Assembly (NCBI GenBank): GCA_016845445.1
Contig: JAERSU010000050.1
Coordinates: 1-35,774, forward strand
Direction: 5' to 3'
Source: Oceanospirillaceae bacterium
GTDB taxonomy: Bacteria; Pseudomonadota; Gammaproteobacteria; Pseudomonadales; Balneatricaceae
Length of the DNA stretch: 35,774 nucleotides
How positions within the stretch are numbered: the first letter of the stretch is position 1; every line of letters begins with the position of its first letter. Positions 1-8,496 of this stretch are shown piece after piece. The notes below the pieces were generated by a model. That model saw only the letters and a program-made list of their open reading frames with translations, had not been told where the DNA came from and searched no databases. A program made the translations under genes and the position numbers.

Positions 1-1155
1 GCCTACACCACCTTTGAGAATGGATTACAGCATGGTTATAACAGTGAATTTGGCCACGGTATAGCCGACCTGGAGGCGGCCATGAAGCCCATTTTAAATA
101 GCGGCTCGCCACGGCTGGTAACCGGTGCTAGTTTGCAAAGCCCTGGCCAATATGCTCTCAACAATAGTCGCCTACAAATTAGCGCAAGCTTTGGTGACAG
201 CATCGCCAGGGCCCTGTCCAATCATCAGGTATACGTTTATGATGCCTTAAATGGCGGCTTTAGTTACTCGCTAGACAAGGCTATCGGCCCTAGCCTCAAG
301 TCAACAAAACAACAGCTTGCACTGCACTTGGATAAGGCTCGAAAGCCAACTAACAGCAAGGCTATCAAGGCCATAGCGACACCCTACAATGACCGAGGTA
401 GCCGCCACCTAGAACACACCTTTGGCTCTGCCACATTGCATGCTAGTTTTCACGCCCATGGTGCCAGTCAATTACCACCCCGCCTGAGCCTAGTGTGGCA
501 GTCAGCGCCTTATAAGCGCACACAGACCCTTGTAGAAGCGGGCATTCACCGCGCCCCCGAAAGCTTACTTGGGCTACAAGGCAAGGGCGCCCTAAATCTA
601 CGCGGTGCCAGCGGTGTCAGCAGTTTTAGCAACCTTTACCTGCGCCACAAACTTAGCCCAAACTGGCAAGTTGATGCTCAGGCCAGTCTCGCTACAAGTC
701 AACTAAACACACCGCAAGATAGCCTCATTCAAGGCTTCCAAAACGTCACCAGCAATGCTTTTAGGTTGGCCGTCACGGGGCAAAAACTATTTACTCAAGA
801 CCAACTAAGTGTGCAAATAAACCAGCCGCACCGAGTCAACTCTGGTTCGCTTTTGATCAATGTTGCTGACCTAGCCGACGCCCATGGTAACCTCACCCAA
901 CACAGGCAAACCTTGGCCATAGGGAGCAGTGGCCGCCAACTCGATCTGCAGTTGCGATATCAACTCTGGCTAGGCCAAAATTTACACCTTGGTTGGCAGC
1001 ATCAAACCAGCATACAACCCAATCACGTGGCTGACGCCGCTACCCACCATCAACAGACTGTCAGCTTACAAAGTGACGTATTTGCCGCCGCTTTAGGTTA
1101 TGATATAAACAAACAACAACCCAGCGTAATGCTGCGCTGGCAAGGTGATTTGTGA
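1..1155 (+). CDS. Probable S8 (subtilisin-type) serine protease, C-terminal part, 5' truncated
   Basis: The reading frame is open from the first base of the window, so the gene starts upstream and 384 codons are visible. Near its start the protein reads GHGIADLEAAMKPI, which resembles the last conserved stretch of the subtilase catalytic domain (G-x-G-x-x-D-x-x-x-A after the catalytic Ser). The Ser, His and Asp would lie outside the window. About 350 residues follow with alternating polar and hydrophobic segments, rich in Gln, Ser, Asn and Leu, as in beta-rich C-terminal extensions of secreted or autotransporter-like S8 proteases. No clear C-terminal barrel signature ends the protein. The stop overlaps the next gene by 4 bases (GTGA), which suggests cotranscription. 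The family call rests on a short motif and is moderate; the start at position 82 would not be the true one. Confidence 0.6.
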   Translation, partial: AYTTFENGLQHGYNSEFGHGIADLEAAMKPILNSGSPRLVTGASLQSPGQYALNNSRLQISASFGDSIARALSNHQVYVYDALNGGFSYSLDKAIGPSLKSTKQQLALHLDKARKPTNSKAIKAIATPYNDRGSRHLEHTFGSATLHASFHAHGASQLPPRLSLVWQSAPYKRTQTLVEAGIHRAPESLLGLQGKGALNLRGASGVSSFSNLYLRHKLSPNWQVDAQASLATSQLNTPQDSLIQGFQNVTSNAFRLAVTGQKLFTQDQLSVQINQPHRVNSGSLLINVADLADAHGNLTQHRQTLAIGSSGRQLDLQLRYQLWLGQNLHLGWQHQTSIQPNHVADAATHHQQTVSLQSDVFAAALGYDINKQQPSVMLRWQGDL

Positions 1156-2183
1156 CCCACGACCCGATTTTGTGCACCTGTGAAAACATTCGGCAATGTC
1201 AGGTAAATATAGCCATTGAAGCCGGCAATACCGACTTCCGCAGCCTACGACAAGCGTTAAACATCGCTGCCCAATGCGGCCATTGTCACCGCCCTATACT
1301 GAAACTATTACGCCAACATCATCCACGCCCTAAAAGCATGCCTAAGCCATCCCCAGCACGCCATTTTCCTATGCCCTGGAAACACTTTAGTCAGGCCAAG
1401 CTAGCACAGGAATACTCACCCAGCTCCTGTGTCGATGACATCATGCTGTACATTAACCAATACGTTAATGACTCAGCCCGCAACAAACAGCAACTGCGCG
1501 TCCTGCAGGATTTGGATTACGGCGCCAAACACACCCTCGGTGTGGATTATTTCCCAGGTCAGGACAAGGCGCCCCTAGTGGTTTACATCCATGGCGGCTA
1601 CTGGCAAGAGTTGAGTAAAAACGAATCTTGTTTTATGGCCGCTGAGCTGGTTGCCAAGGGTTACCACCTAATGGTTATCGACTATACCCTGGCTCCGCAA
1701 GCTAACATGGAAACCATGCTTGAACAATGTTGCCAAGCGGTTGCCTGGTGCCAGCACAGGGACTGGTCGTTTGACCATGAGAATATTATCTTGGCAGGCA
1801 GTTCTGCCGGTGCCCACCTTGCTGCCTGTGTACTGCAACAAGCGTCCCAGTCAAAACACCAACTAACACCGGAAACCTTTAGCAGGGCAGTGCTGTTTAG
1901 TGGCATCTATGACCTGCGACCATTGCTCGACACCTACATTAACGAGCCGTTAAAGTTAGATCTTGCTAGGGCTCAATCCCTCAGCCCTGGTTTACATAAC
2001 AACCACCACCTGCCACCCTGCACACTGGTTTGGGGCGCCAATGAAACCCAGGAATTCAAACGCCAAAGCCAACAATACGCGGCATTTTTGCAAGCTGATG
2101 GTGTGTTTTGCCAAACTAAAGAAATAGCCAAGCGCAACCATTTCGATGTTGTCTATGAGCTAGCTAACCTGCTGGATGAATAA
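1152..2183 (+). CDS. BFD-like [2Fe-2S] domain fused to alpha/beta hydrolase (kynurenine-formamidase-like esterase)
   Basis: This 343-residue protein has two parts. Residues 1-55 carry Cys8-x-Cys10, then 31 residues, then Cys42-x2-Cys45, the same spacing as bacterioferritin-associated ferredoxin (BFD) and related [2Fe-2S] domains. From about residue 74 it is an alpha/beta hydrolase: an N-terminal stretch like kynurenine formamidases (WKHFSQAKL...EYSPS), an oxyanion-hole motif HGGYW at 147-151, a nucleophile elbow GSSAG at 216-220 (Ser218), and a likely catalytic His330 near the C-terminus (RNHFD). The GTG start at 1152 overlaps the previous stop as GTGA. An internal ATG at 1371 could start the hydrolase alone, but it has no good Shine-Dalgarno, and the frame is continuous. 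Substrate is unknown. The fold calls are firm; the natural fusion is what the sequence shows, though I cannot exclude two products. Confidence 0.75.
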   Translation: MTHDPILCTCENIRQCQVNIAIEAGNTDFRSLRQALNIAAQCGHCHRPILKLLRQHHPRPKSMPKPSPARHFPMPWKHFSQAKLAQEYSPSSCVDDIMLYINQYVNDSARNKQQLRVLQDLDYGAKHTLGVDYFPGQDKAPLVVYIHGGYWQELSKNESCFMAAELVAKGYHLMVIDYTLAPQANMETMLEQCCQAVAWCQHRDWSFDHENIILAGSSAGAHLAACVLQQASQSKHQLTPETFSRAVLFSGIYDLRPLLDTYINEPLKLDLARAQSLSPGLHNNHHLPPCTLVWGANETQEFKRQSQQYAAFLQADGVFCQTKEIAKRNHFDVVYELANLLDE

Positions 2184-2239
2184 AAACCAGCCATTCCCTG
2201 CTACACTTATCCCATAGATCGACTTGGAGATGGAACATC

Positions 2240-2485
2240 ATGATGAGCTTAAGGATAAGCGCTGTGTTGGGTCTAGCCATGGCCCTACAAGCTTGCGCCA
2301 TACCTGCGCAACTGCCTCCCCAGAATGACATAGCGGCTCGCATCTATACGGATTTAGCGCGCTACTATTGGCAACATGGCTATATCGACCTAGCCACTGA
2401 CCGCGCACACCTGGCCTTGTTGCACACCCCGGACTTTGCCCCGGCACAACAATTATTACAGCAAATACAAACTGATATAGACTAA
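2240..2485 (+). CDS. Small TPR-like lipoprotein (81 aa)
   Basis: A short signal peptide ends in the lipobox LQAC (Cys19 from the first Met), so the mature protein should be a lipid-anchored envelope protein. The roughly 60 mature residues contain one helix-turn-helix unit of TPR type (IYTDLARYYWQHGYIDLATDRAHLAL...P). This pattern resembles the first repeat of PilF/PilW-type pilus lipoproteins, but only about one repeat is present, so it is either a stand-alone miniature or unrelated. Two Met codons are adjacent (2240 and 2243); GGAGA at 2226-2230 is correctly spaced for either. It lies 56 bases after the hydrolase gene on the same strand. No function can be assigned. Confidence 0.7.
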   Translation: MMSLRISAVLGLAMALQACAIPAQLPPQNDIAARIYTDLARYYWQHGYIDLATDRAHLALLHTPDFAPAQQLLQQIQTDID

Positions 2486-2512
2486 TGTGATGGCAATTAA
2501 GCTAATTAAGCA

Positions 2513-2541
2513 CTGCAAATCCATTGTAGCTTGGTTATAAT
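2513..2541 (+). promoter_or_regulatory. Candidate sigma-70 promoter for the 149-aa lipoprotein gene
   Basis: A perfect -10 hexamer TATAAT lies at 2536-2541, 32 bases before the start codon at 2574. The -35 region at 17-bp spacing (CTGCAA, 2513-2518) is poor, so the call rests mostly on the -10. Confidence 0.4.
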
Positions 2542-2573
2542 CCAACAAAGATCTAATCGAGTGGAAACAACTC

Positions 2574-3023
2574 ATGAAGCAAACTCTTAAGGCAATTATC
2601 AGTATCGGCCTTGGTTGCAGCCTATTAATGGCTTGTGCTGCGCCAATAACTCAGATCCCAGGTGCCGAAAACGACCAAACCCTAGCTGGCAATGATCCGC
2701 AGGTTACCAATTCCTACGCCGACATTCCTATCGCTCATGAAGATGTCTTGGTAGTGAGCGAATCTTTGTTGCTTAATACCGGTGAACAGTGGACCGGGCG
2801 CGCTGTATTCCGCTCCAAGCTCAACACTAGCGAAGCCTTCAAATATTTCCACCAGCACATGTCAACCTACGGCTGGATCGGCATTACGTCGGTGCAATCA
2901 GAAGTATCGGTGTTAACCTTTGAAAAAGGCAACCGCGTAGCCACCGTACAAATCTCTAAGCGCACGGTATCAGGCTCGGAAGTGAAGGTGACAGTTGCCC
3001 CCCGAGAAGCCAGCAGCAAGTAA
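2574..3023 (+). CDS. Conserved lipoprotein of unknown function (149 aa)
   Basis: The N-terminus is a typical lipoprotein signal with lipobox LMAC (Cys21). The mature part starts with a disordered segment rich in Asn, Asp and Thr. A compact domain of about 95 residues follows, including ERR-free alternating strands and the stretch FKYFHQHMSTYGWIG, then strand pairs around SVLTFEKGNRVATVQISKR. That layout looks like a small alpha/beta domain that I associate with uncharacterised proteobacterial lipoproteins of this length. I do not recognise a named family. The gene probably has its own promoter (TATAAT at 2536) and ends at a strong bidirectional hairpin terminator, so it is likely monocistronic. 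Confidence 0.8.
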   Translation: MKQTLKAIISIGLGCSLLMACAAPITQIPGAENDQTLAGNDPQVTNSYADIPIAHEDVLVVSESLLLNTGEQWTGRAVFRSKLNTSEAFKYFHQHMSTYGWIGITSVQSEVSVLTFEKGNRVATVQISKRTVSGSEVKVTVAPREASSK

Positions 3024-3037
3024 ATACCACTCAATTA

Positions 3038-3065
3038 AAAAGGGGACACTCATGCGTCCCCTTTT
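3038..3065. terminator. Bidirectional rho-independent terminator between lipoprotein gene and ubiD
   Basis: AAAAGGGGAC (3038-3047) pairs perfectly with GTCCCCTTTT (3056-3065) across an 8-base loop. The A-run on one side and T-run on the other let it work for both the upstream + strand lipoprotein gene and the converging ubiD gene, which ends at 3070. Confidence 0.85.
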
Positions 3066-3069
3066 ACGT

Positions 3070-4539
3070 TTAGATGCCTAACTCTTGCCAGATCGCATCA
3101 ACACGCTCTTTCACAGCAGCATCCATAACAATGGGTTCACCCCATTCTCGATCGGTTTCTCCCGGCCATTTATTGGTCGCATCCATGCCCATCTTGGAAC
3201 CCAGACCAGACACGGGTGAGGCAAAGTCTAAATAATCAATAGGCGTATTGGTGATCAGGGTGGTATCTCTTGCCGGGTCCATGCGCGTTGTCATGGCCCA
3301 AATGACATCGTTCCAGTCACGAGCATTAACATCATCATCGGTGACGATAACAAACTTGGTGTACATAAACTGACGTAGGAAAGACCATACACCCATCATC
3401 ACTCGCTTAGCATGGCCTGGGTATTGTTTCTTCATGGTCACCACCGCCATGCGGTAGGAACAGCCTTCCGGGGGCAGATAAAAATCCACAATTTCCGGGA
3501 ACTGCTTTTGTAAAATAGGCACAAACACTTCATTAAGTGCCACTCCCAACACAGCCGGTTCATCCGGTGGTCGACCGGTATAGGTGCTGTGATAGATTGG
3601 GTCCTGACGGTGGGTAATACGAGTAACGGTAAATACCGGGAACTGATCAACCTCATTATAGTAACCTGTGTGATCACCAAATGGGCCTTCATCAGCCATG
3701 TCGCCAGGGGCAATATAACCTTCTAATATATACTCTGCACTGGCAGGTACCTGTAAATCCGAAGTTAGGCACTTAGCCACTTCGGTTTTGCCACCGCGCA
3801 GTAGGCCAGCAAAGGCATACTCACTTAAACTATCGGGGACGGGGGTTACGGCACCCAAAATGGTGGCAGGATCTGCCCCTAGGGCCACAGCAATGGGGAA
3901 GTTTTCACCCGGATGCTGTATCTGCCAATCACGGAAATCAAGGGCACCACCACGGTGTGATAACCAGCGCATAATAAGGCGGTTTTTACCAATCACCTGC
4001 TGACGATAGATACCTAGGTTTTGGCGCTGTTTATTCGGCCCCTTGGTAATCACCAACGGCCAGGTTATCAGCGGAGCAGCATCACCCGGCCAACAGGTTT
4101 GCACCGGCAACTTGCCAAGATCGATATCATCACCTTCGAGTATCACCTCTTGGCAGGCCGGGCGCGACACCTTTTTCGGCCCCATATTAAGCACCTGCTT
4201 ATACAGAGGCAATTTATCTAGGGCGTCTTTAAAACCTTTGGGGGGTTCTGGCTCTTTTAAGGTAGCCAGCAGGGTACCGATTTCACGCAAACTACTAACG
4301 TCAGCTGCGCCCATGCCCATGGCCACACGCTTAGGTGTGCCAAACAAGTTGGCCAACACAGGCACATCGTGACCGATGGGATTTTCAAATAACAGTGCCG
4401 GACCGCCTGCACGCAAAGTACGGTCACAGATTTCTGTCATTTCCAAGTTAGGATCCACCGGCGTTGTAATACGCTTTAATTCACCCTGATGTTCTAGGGT
4501 GTTAATAAAATCCCGTAGATCCTTGTACTTCAAAGTCAT
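3070..4539 (-). CDS. ubiD: 4-hydroxy-3-polyprenylbenzoate decarboxylase UbiD
   Basis: The 489-residue protein matches UbiD across its length (family proteins are about 490-500 aa). It decarboxylates the polyprenylated 4-hydroxybenzoate intermediate of ubiquinone synthesis, using prenylated FMN supplied by UbiX. Recognisable segments are the N-terminus ([21 protein letters not shown]), the cofactor-binding region [24 protein letters not shown] with its conserved Arg residues, the [11 protein letters not shown] segment, and the region [12 protein letters not shown] containing a conserved acidic residue. It lies 21 bases downstream of rho on the same strand with no visible terminator between, so the two are probably cotranscribed. 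This rho-ubiD adjacency is familiar from Pseudomonas-type genomes. It ends at the bidirectional terminator at 3038-3065. Confidence 0.97.
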   Translation of the reverse strand: MTLKYKDLRDFINTLEHQGELKRITTPVDPNLEMTEICDRTLRAGGPALLFENPIGHDVPVLANLFGTPKRVAMGMGAADVSSLREIGTLLATLKEPEPPKGFKDALDKLPLYKQVLNMGPKKVSRPACQEVILEGDDIDLGKLPVQTCWPGDAAPLITWPLVITKGPNKQRQNLGIYRQQVIGKNRLIMRWLSHRGGALDFRDWQIQHPGENFPIAVALGADPATILGAVTPVPDSLSEYAFAGLLRGGKTEVAKCLTSDLQVPASAEYILEGYIAPGDMADEGPFGDHTGYYNEVDQFPVFTVTRITHRQDPIYHSTYTGRPPDEPAVLGVALNEVFVPILQKQFPEIVDFYLPPEGCSYRMAVVTMKKQYPGHAKRVMMGVWSFLRQFMYTKFVIVTDDDVNARDWNDVIWAMTTRMDPARDTTLITNTPIDYLDFASPVSGLGSKMGMDATNKWPGETDREWGEPIVMDAAVKERVDAIWQELGI

Positions 4540-4560
4540 AAAGGCAACAAGCTAAGACTA

Positions 4561-5820
4561 TTACTTGCGTTTCATAGACATAAAGAATTCGTCGTTGGTT
4601 TTGAAGTCTTTTAACTTATCAACCAAGAATTCAGTGGCAGCCACATCTTCCATGGGATCCAACAACTTACGCAAAATCCACATGCGTTGCAGCTCGTCTT
4701 CGCGGGTAAGCAGTTCTTCACGACGGGTAGAGGACTTGCGAATATTAATGGCTGGGAATACACGCTTCTCAGCAATGCGGCGATCCAGATGGACTTCAGA
4801 GTTACCTGTACCCTTAAATTCTTCGAAGATAACCTCATCCATCTTGGAACCGGTTTCGGTAAGCGCCGTAGCAATAATGGTTAGGCTACCACCCTCTTCG
4901 ATGTTACGCGCAGCACCGAAGAAACGCTTGGGGCGCTCCAAAGCATGGGCATCCACACCACCAGTAAGCACTTTACCCGAAGAAGGCACAACGGTGTTGT
5001 AAGCACGGGCTAATCGGGTGATGGAATCCAAGAGAATCACCACGTCTTTTTTGTGTTCTACCAAACGCTTGGCCTTTTCAACCACCATTTCAGCAACCTG
5101 CACGTGGCGTGCTGGCGGTTCATCAAAGGTACTAGCAACCACTTCGCCACGTACGGAACGACGCATATCCGTTACTTCTTCCGGGCGCTCATCGATCAAC
5201 AATACAATCAGGTAACACTCCGGGTTATTGCGCGTAATCGAATGGGCAATGTTTTGCAGCATCAAGGTCTTACCAGCCTTCGGCGGGGACACTACCAAAG
5301 CACGCTGACCTTTACCCATGGGCGAGGTAAGATCAATGACTCGCGCGGTTAAGTCTTCACTCGAACCGTTACCGAGCTGCATATGCAAACGATCTTGGGC
5401 AAACAGGGGTGTCAGGTTTTCAAACAAAATCTTGTTTTTAGCCTGCTCTGGCGGGCCAAAGTTGATGTTGGCTACCTTGAGCAAGGCAAAATAGCGTTCG
5501 CCATCTTTAGGTGGGCGAATCTTGCCATCGATGGAATCACCGGTGCGCAGATTAAAACGTCGAATCTGGCTAGGTGATACGTAAATATCATCTGGGCCAG
5601 CTAAGTAGGAAGAATCGGCAGAACGCAGGAAACCGAAGCCATCTTGTAAAATTTCCAACACCCCATCGCCGTAAATATCTTCACCGCTCTTGGCGTGGCG
5701 TTTAAGGATGCTAAAAATTACGTCCTGCTTACGGGAGCGTGCTAGGTTATCAAGGCCCATTTCTTTTGCTATGTCCAGCAATTCGGGCATGGATTTCTTT
5801 TTCAGTTCAGTCAGATTCAT
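4561..5820 (-). CDS. rho: Transcription termination factor Rho
   Basis: The protein is 419 residues, identical in length to E. coli Rho. It has the N-terminal helical Rho domain ([20 protein letters not shown]), the cold-shock-like primary RNA-binding site with GFGFLRS at 61-67, a Walker A motif SPPKAGKT at 178-185 (Lys184), and the Walker B/catalytic region [17 protein letters not shown]-loop and R-loop regions are intact ([32 protein letters not shown]). Rho is a hexameric ATP-dependent RNA translocase that ends untranslated transcripts. The 228-base upstream gap contains a plausible promoter and a long leader, consistent with the autogenous control known for rho. Unlike many gammaproteobacteria, trxA is not directly upstream; the hem operon ends there instead. 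Confidence 0.98.
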   Translation of the reverse strand: MNLTELKKKSMPELLDIAKEMGLDNLARSRKQDVIFSILKRHAKSGEDIYGDGVLEILQDGFGFLRSADSSYLAGPDDIYVSPSQIRRFNLRTGDSIDGKIRPPKDGERYFALLKVANINFGPPEQAKNKILFENLTPLFAQDRLHMQLGNGSSEDLTARVIDLTSPMGKGQRALVVSPPKAGKTLMLQNIAHSITRNNPECYLIVLLIDERPEEVTDMRRSVRGEVVASTFDEPPARHVQVAEMVVEKAKRLVEHKKDVVILLDSITRLARAYNTVVPSSGKVLTGGVDAHALERPKRFFGAARNIEEGGSLTIIATALTETGSKMDEVIFEEFKGTGNSEVHLDRRIAEKRVFPAINIRKSSTRREELLTREDELQRMWILRKLLDPMEDVAATEFLVDKLKDFKTNDEFFMSMKRK

Positions 5821-5936
5821 AATAATTTTGTGCGCCAGATAGGCAGAGAATATTAGTGATTAGTATTCGATATTGTTTTAAATAGTGCTTTCGCGATGAC
5901 GGGTGTCATTAGAGGAAACTTACAAGAAGTATCAAT

Positions 5937-5988
5937 GGAGCTGTGGCTCCGATAGGTGCAGTTTGTAGCAATCAGCCCTTGATGTCAA
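5937..5988 (-). promoter_or_regulatory. Candidate rho promoter with hairpin at the start of a long leader
   Basis: On the minus strand, TTGACA (5983-5988) is followed by TACAAA (5962-5967, 15-bp spacing, preceded by TGC) or CAAACT (5960-5965, 17-bp spacing). Either would start transcription near 5953 and leave a leader of about 130 nt. The first transcribed bases include a perfect small hairpin, GGAGC-CACA-GCTCC (5937-5950). The remaining leader is C-rich in places and has little structure. This matches the expectation that rho mRNA is regulated in its leader, but rut function is inferred. Confidence 0.5.
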
Positions 5989-6048
5989 CGACTGCCAAGG
6001 ACTGAAGTCAATTTTTTCCAATTTTCTTAAATCAGGAGCCTAAAATAC

Positions 6049-7248
6049 TCAAAAAACACTGGCCAAACGATAGTGCTCCAGGGCTTTATCAACTTCCCCC
6101 AACTGCTGTTCCAAGCGCGCCAACTCAGCATGCGCTTCTTTACTAGGCTGCAATCGGATACTGGCATGCAAGTAATCACGCGACTTGCCCCACAACTCCA
6201 AACGCCGACACAGGCGTCCCAAGGTTAGCTGCAAAGCGCCATTATCAGGGGCTTGTTGTTGCCAGTTTTCAGCTTTGCTTAGCGCTCGTTCAAGATCGGC
6301 CATTGGCAGATGGGCATACTCTAGCACCAAGCCATCGTGCCATTGCTGCTGCAAACTCTGCTCGATAAATTCGGCGCTACGTTTGGCCGGCTCGCCTTCG
6401 CTAGCATGCAGGGCTTGCACCATGGCCATACGACATTCGCTGGCATGCTTAACCGCTTCAGGGGCTTTACGCCACAGCTGCAGCAATTTATCCACAGCCT
6501 GTGCACTCACCCCAAGCTGGCCAAAGGCATTGATGTAAGCTTTACGCTGCTGCTCAGCCAACACCTCTGGTGCCATCTGTTTGGCATTGGCAATGACCTG
6601 CAATAGCTCAATAACAGCCGCCCAACGCTGCAAGCCCTGCAAAATTTCCAACTGCAACTCATTGGCTTGGCTATGCTGTTTATCTAGTTCAGTCAGGGCC
6701 TGCAATTGCTGCAATGCTGCCTCCGCATCACCACACTGCTGATAGATTCTAGCGCTTTCCATAAGCACCAATTGCTGAGCTTCAGGCACCAACTTGGTTA
6801 ACGTCTGCAGACGTTTTTGCGCCTGCTCACCCCGACCCAGTCGTCCTAAAGCATGGGCCAAGGCCGGGATTACCACCAACGGCTGAGTGTCCATATCGGC
6901 CAAAGGCGTTAGTTTTTCTACGGCGCGTTTATATTGACCATTGGCCAGAGCTAGCAACCCCTGTCGGGTCTGTAATTGTAGGCGGCGCAAACGACCATCT
7001 TCTGACCAGCGGCCAAGCCACTGCCAAGGCGCCTTCAAAGAAAACAACACCTTAACGGAGAAATAAACGCCAATATAGAGTACCAAGGTGAGCACCAGCC
7101 ATACCCAGAGGCTCATTTCCACGGTGGTTTGACGCCACGCTAACAACACATAGCCTGGATCCATGTCCATCATGGCACCCAACCAAGCGCCTGCCACGGC
7201 GATGAGCAGCAGAACAAGTATTAACATACGTATACGCATAACACTCAT
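6049..7248 (-). CDS. hemY: HemY, inner-membrane tetrapyrrole-operon protein
   Basis: At 399 residues this matches the usual HemY length. Two N-terminal membrane segments (about residues 6-26 and 46-66) flank a short periplasmic loop, and a large TPR-rich cytoplasmic domain follows (LPLADMDTQPLVVIPALAHALGRLGRGEQAQKRL and later helical repeats). HemY is conserved in the hemCDXY operon; its exact role in haem synthesis is unsettled, with a scaffolding role for the late enzymes proposed. This is the proteobacterial HemY, not the Gram-positive protoporphyrinogen oxidase of the same name. It is translationally coupled to hemX through an ATGA overlap at 7245-7248. A second Met four codons in is an alternative start. 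No clear terminator follows before the rho promoter region. Confidence 0.93.
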   Translation of the reverse strand: MSVMRIRMLILVLLLIAVAGAWLGAMMDMDPGYVLLAWRQTTVEMSLWVWLVLTLVLYIGVYFSVKVLFSLKAPWQWLGRWSEDGRLRRLQLQTRQGLLALANGQYKRAVEKLTPLADMDTQPLVVIPALAHALGRLGRGEQAQKRLQTLTKLVPEAQQLVLMESARIYQQCGDAEAALQQLQALTELDKQHSQANELQLEILQGLQRWAAVIELLQVIANAKQMAPEVLAEQQRKAYINAFGQLGVSAQAVDKLLQLWRKAPEAVKHASECRMAMVQALHASEGEPAKRSAEFIEQSLQQQWHDGLVLEYAHLPMADLERALSKAENWQQQAPDNGALQLTLGRLCRRLELWGKSRDYLHASIRLQPSKEAHAELARLEQQLGEVDKALEHYRLASVF

Positions 7249-8489
7249 TCCCCTTGCTGATGAATGGCGGCCTGCAACTGTTGCAGCGCCTTAAGAGAAC
7301 CACTTATATCTGGCATGGCAACCAACACCTGCACGCTTTGCAAACTTACTATGTCAGCCAACATCGCCTTAGCAACAGCATCATCGGGACGATAATAGTC
7401 ATGTAAAATACTGGCGGCCAAATCCAAAGCTTGGCTATACACACTTTGCTGACCACGCAACAAGGCGGCCTGCGCCTGAGCAAACGCCAGCTCCATTCGC
7501 ATACGCTGCAAGGCTTCTTTTTCCGGTGTTAACAGTAGCTGATCGGCACCTGCCCTTTGTTGCACAGTCACTAAACCACTTAGTTCCTGCCACACGTTAG
7601 TCGCCACATCCGCAGTAACAGCCCACACTTGCTGGGTAATCGTCTGCGGCTGCTGCACATTAAGAGGGACTGCTGCAGCGGGCTCAACCACTGCCTGCGG
7701 AGTGACCTCAACAGCCGTTGGTGCTATATAGGTCAACTTAGCCGTCTGCAGAGCCAGGGCTGCTAAGCGGGCATACACACCCTCTACATCAGCCACGGCA
7801 ACACCATGCAAGGCCGCCACATCGGCAGCAATGGCTTTGCGCACTCCGTAGCTACCCAGCTGTTCGCTAACTCGCATAATTTCATCAGCCGATTGCAACA
7901 AGGGGATGGCGACGGCTGGATTTTGTTCCATAGCCAGGCGTTGATTTGCCAAGCGCAGCAAATATTCTGCTTCTGCCAGTTCCCACTTGGGTAACTGTTG
8001 CTGGGTTTGGTTTTGTTGCTGGGCAATCTGTTCTAACGCTTGTTGTAAGGCCGCATCCATTTGCGCCTGTTGCTGCTTAGACTCTTGTGCCTGTTGTTGG
8101 CCTTGTTGTTGCAAGATTAGCATTTGCTTATCAAGACTAGCTATGGCACTTGCCTGCTGTTGCTGAGCCTTAGCACTGCTATTGGCCTGCTGATCATTGT
8201 TATTAAGTTGTTGGCTCAATAACGTGTTCTGATACACCACATAGGCCGCCGCTGCCAAGGCCAACAGCGCCAATAATAGGGCTAATTTGCTACCTCCTGC
8301 AGGCTTAACGGCCATTGAGTTAGCCGCGGACGGAGTGGTTTTGGGCTTGGCCGCCTTGGTTTTTTGCGCAGTGTCAGGCTTACTTTTTGTTGCAACCTTA
8401 GCTTGCTTAGCTGCCGATTTTGCTGCCCCTTTGTCAGCACTAGTGGCCACAGTTTGCTGGCTAGTACTTGGGTCCTGTTGTTGGCTCAT
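7245..8489 (-). CDS. hemX: HemX, membrane protein of the hemCDXY operon
   Basis: This 414-residue protein has a cytoplasmic N-terminus of about 65 residues rich in Ala, Lys, Thr and Ser, one membrane segment (about 69-87), and a periplasmic or extracytoplasmic domain. The domain opens with an unusually Gln-rich coiled coil (about 90-165) and continues with the conserved HemX helical region (WELAEAEYLLRLANQRL). The family is often labelled uroporphyrinogen-III C-methyltransferase, but no methyltransferase glycine motifs are present, so that name is misleading. It starts 7 bases after the hemD stop and overlaps hemY by 4 bases, so the operon is tightly coupled. AGGATAGAG upstream serves as ribosome binding site. 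Confidence 0.92.
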   Translation of the reverse strand: MSQQQDPSTSQQTVATSADKGAAKSAAKQAKVATKSKPDTAQKTKAAKPKTTPSAANSMAVKPAGGSKLALLLALLALAAAAYVVYQNTLLSQQLNNNDQQANSSAKAQQQQASAIASLDKQMLILQQQGQQQAQESKQQQAQMDAALQQALEQIAQQQNQTQQQLPKWELAEAEYLLRLANQRLAMEQNPAVAIPLLQSADEIMRVSEQLGSYGVRKAIAADVAALHGVAVADVEGVYARLAALALQTAKLTYIAPTAVEVTPQAVVEPAAAVPLNVQQPQTITQQVWAVTADVATNVWQELSGLVTVQQRAGADQLLLTPEKEALQRMRMELAFAQAQAALLRGQQSVYSQALDLAASILHDYYRPDDAVAKAMLADIVSLQSVQVLVAMPDISGSLKALQQLQAAIHQQGE

Positions 8490-8496
8490 GGTAACT

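Noticed and set aside
3024..3069. Small RNA gene between lipoprotein and ubiD
   Set aside because: The 46-base gap is fully explained by a bidirectional terminator, with no promoter.
4565..5002. 145-residue open frame antisense to rho
   Set aside because: It lies wholly inside the highly conserved rho gene in the opposite strand, has a Ser-rich low-complexity translation typical of antisense shadows, and lacks a ribosome binding site.
7245..8489. HemX as a true uroporphyrinogen-III methyltransferase
   Set aside because: No SAM-binding glycine motifs of the CobA/CysG family are present; the name is a historical family label.
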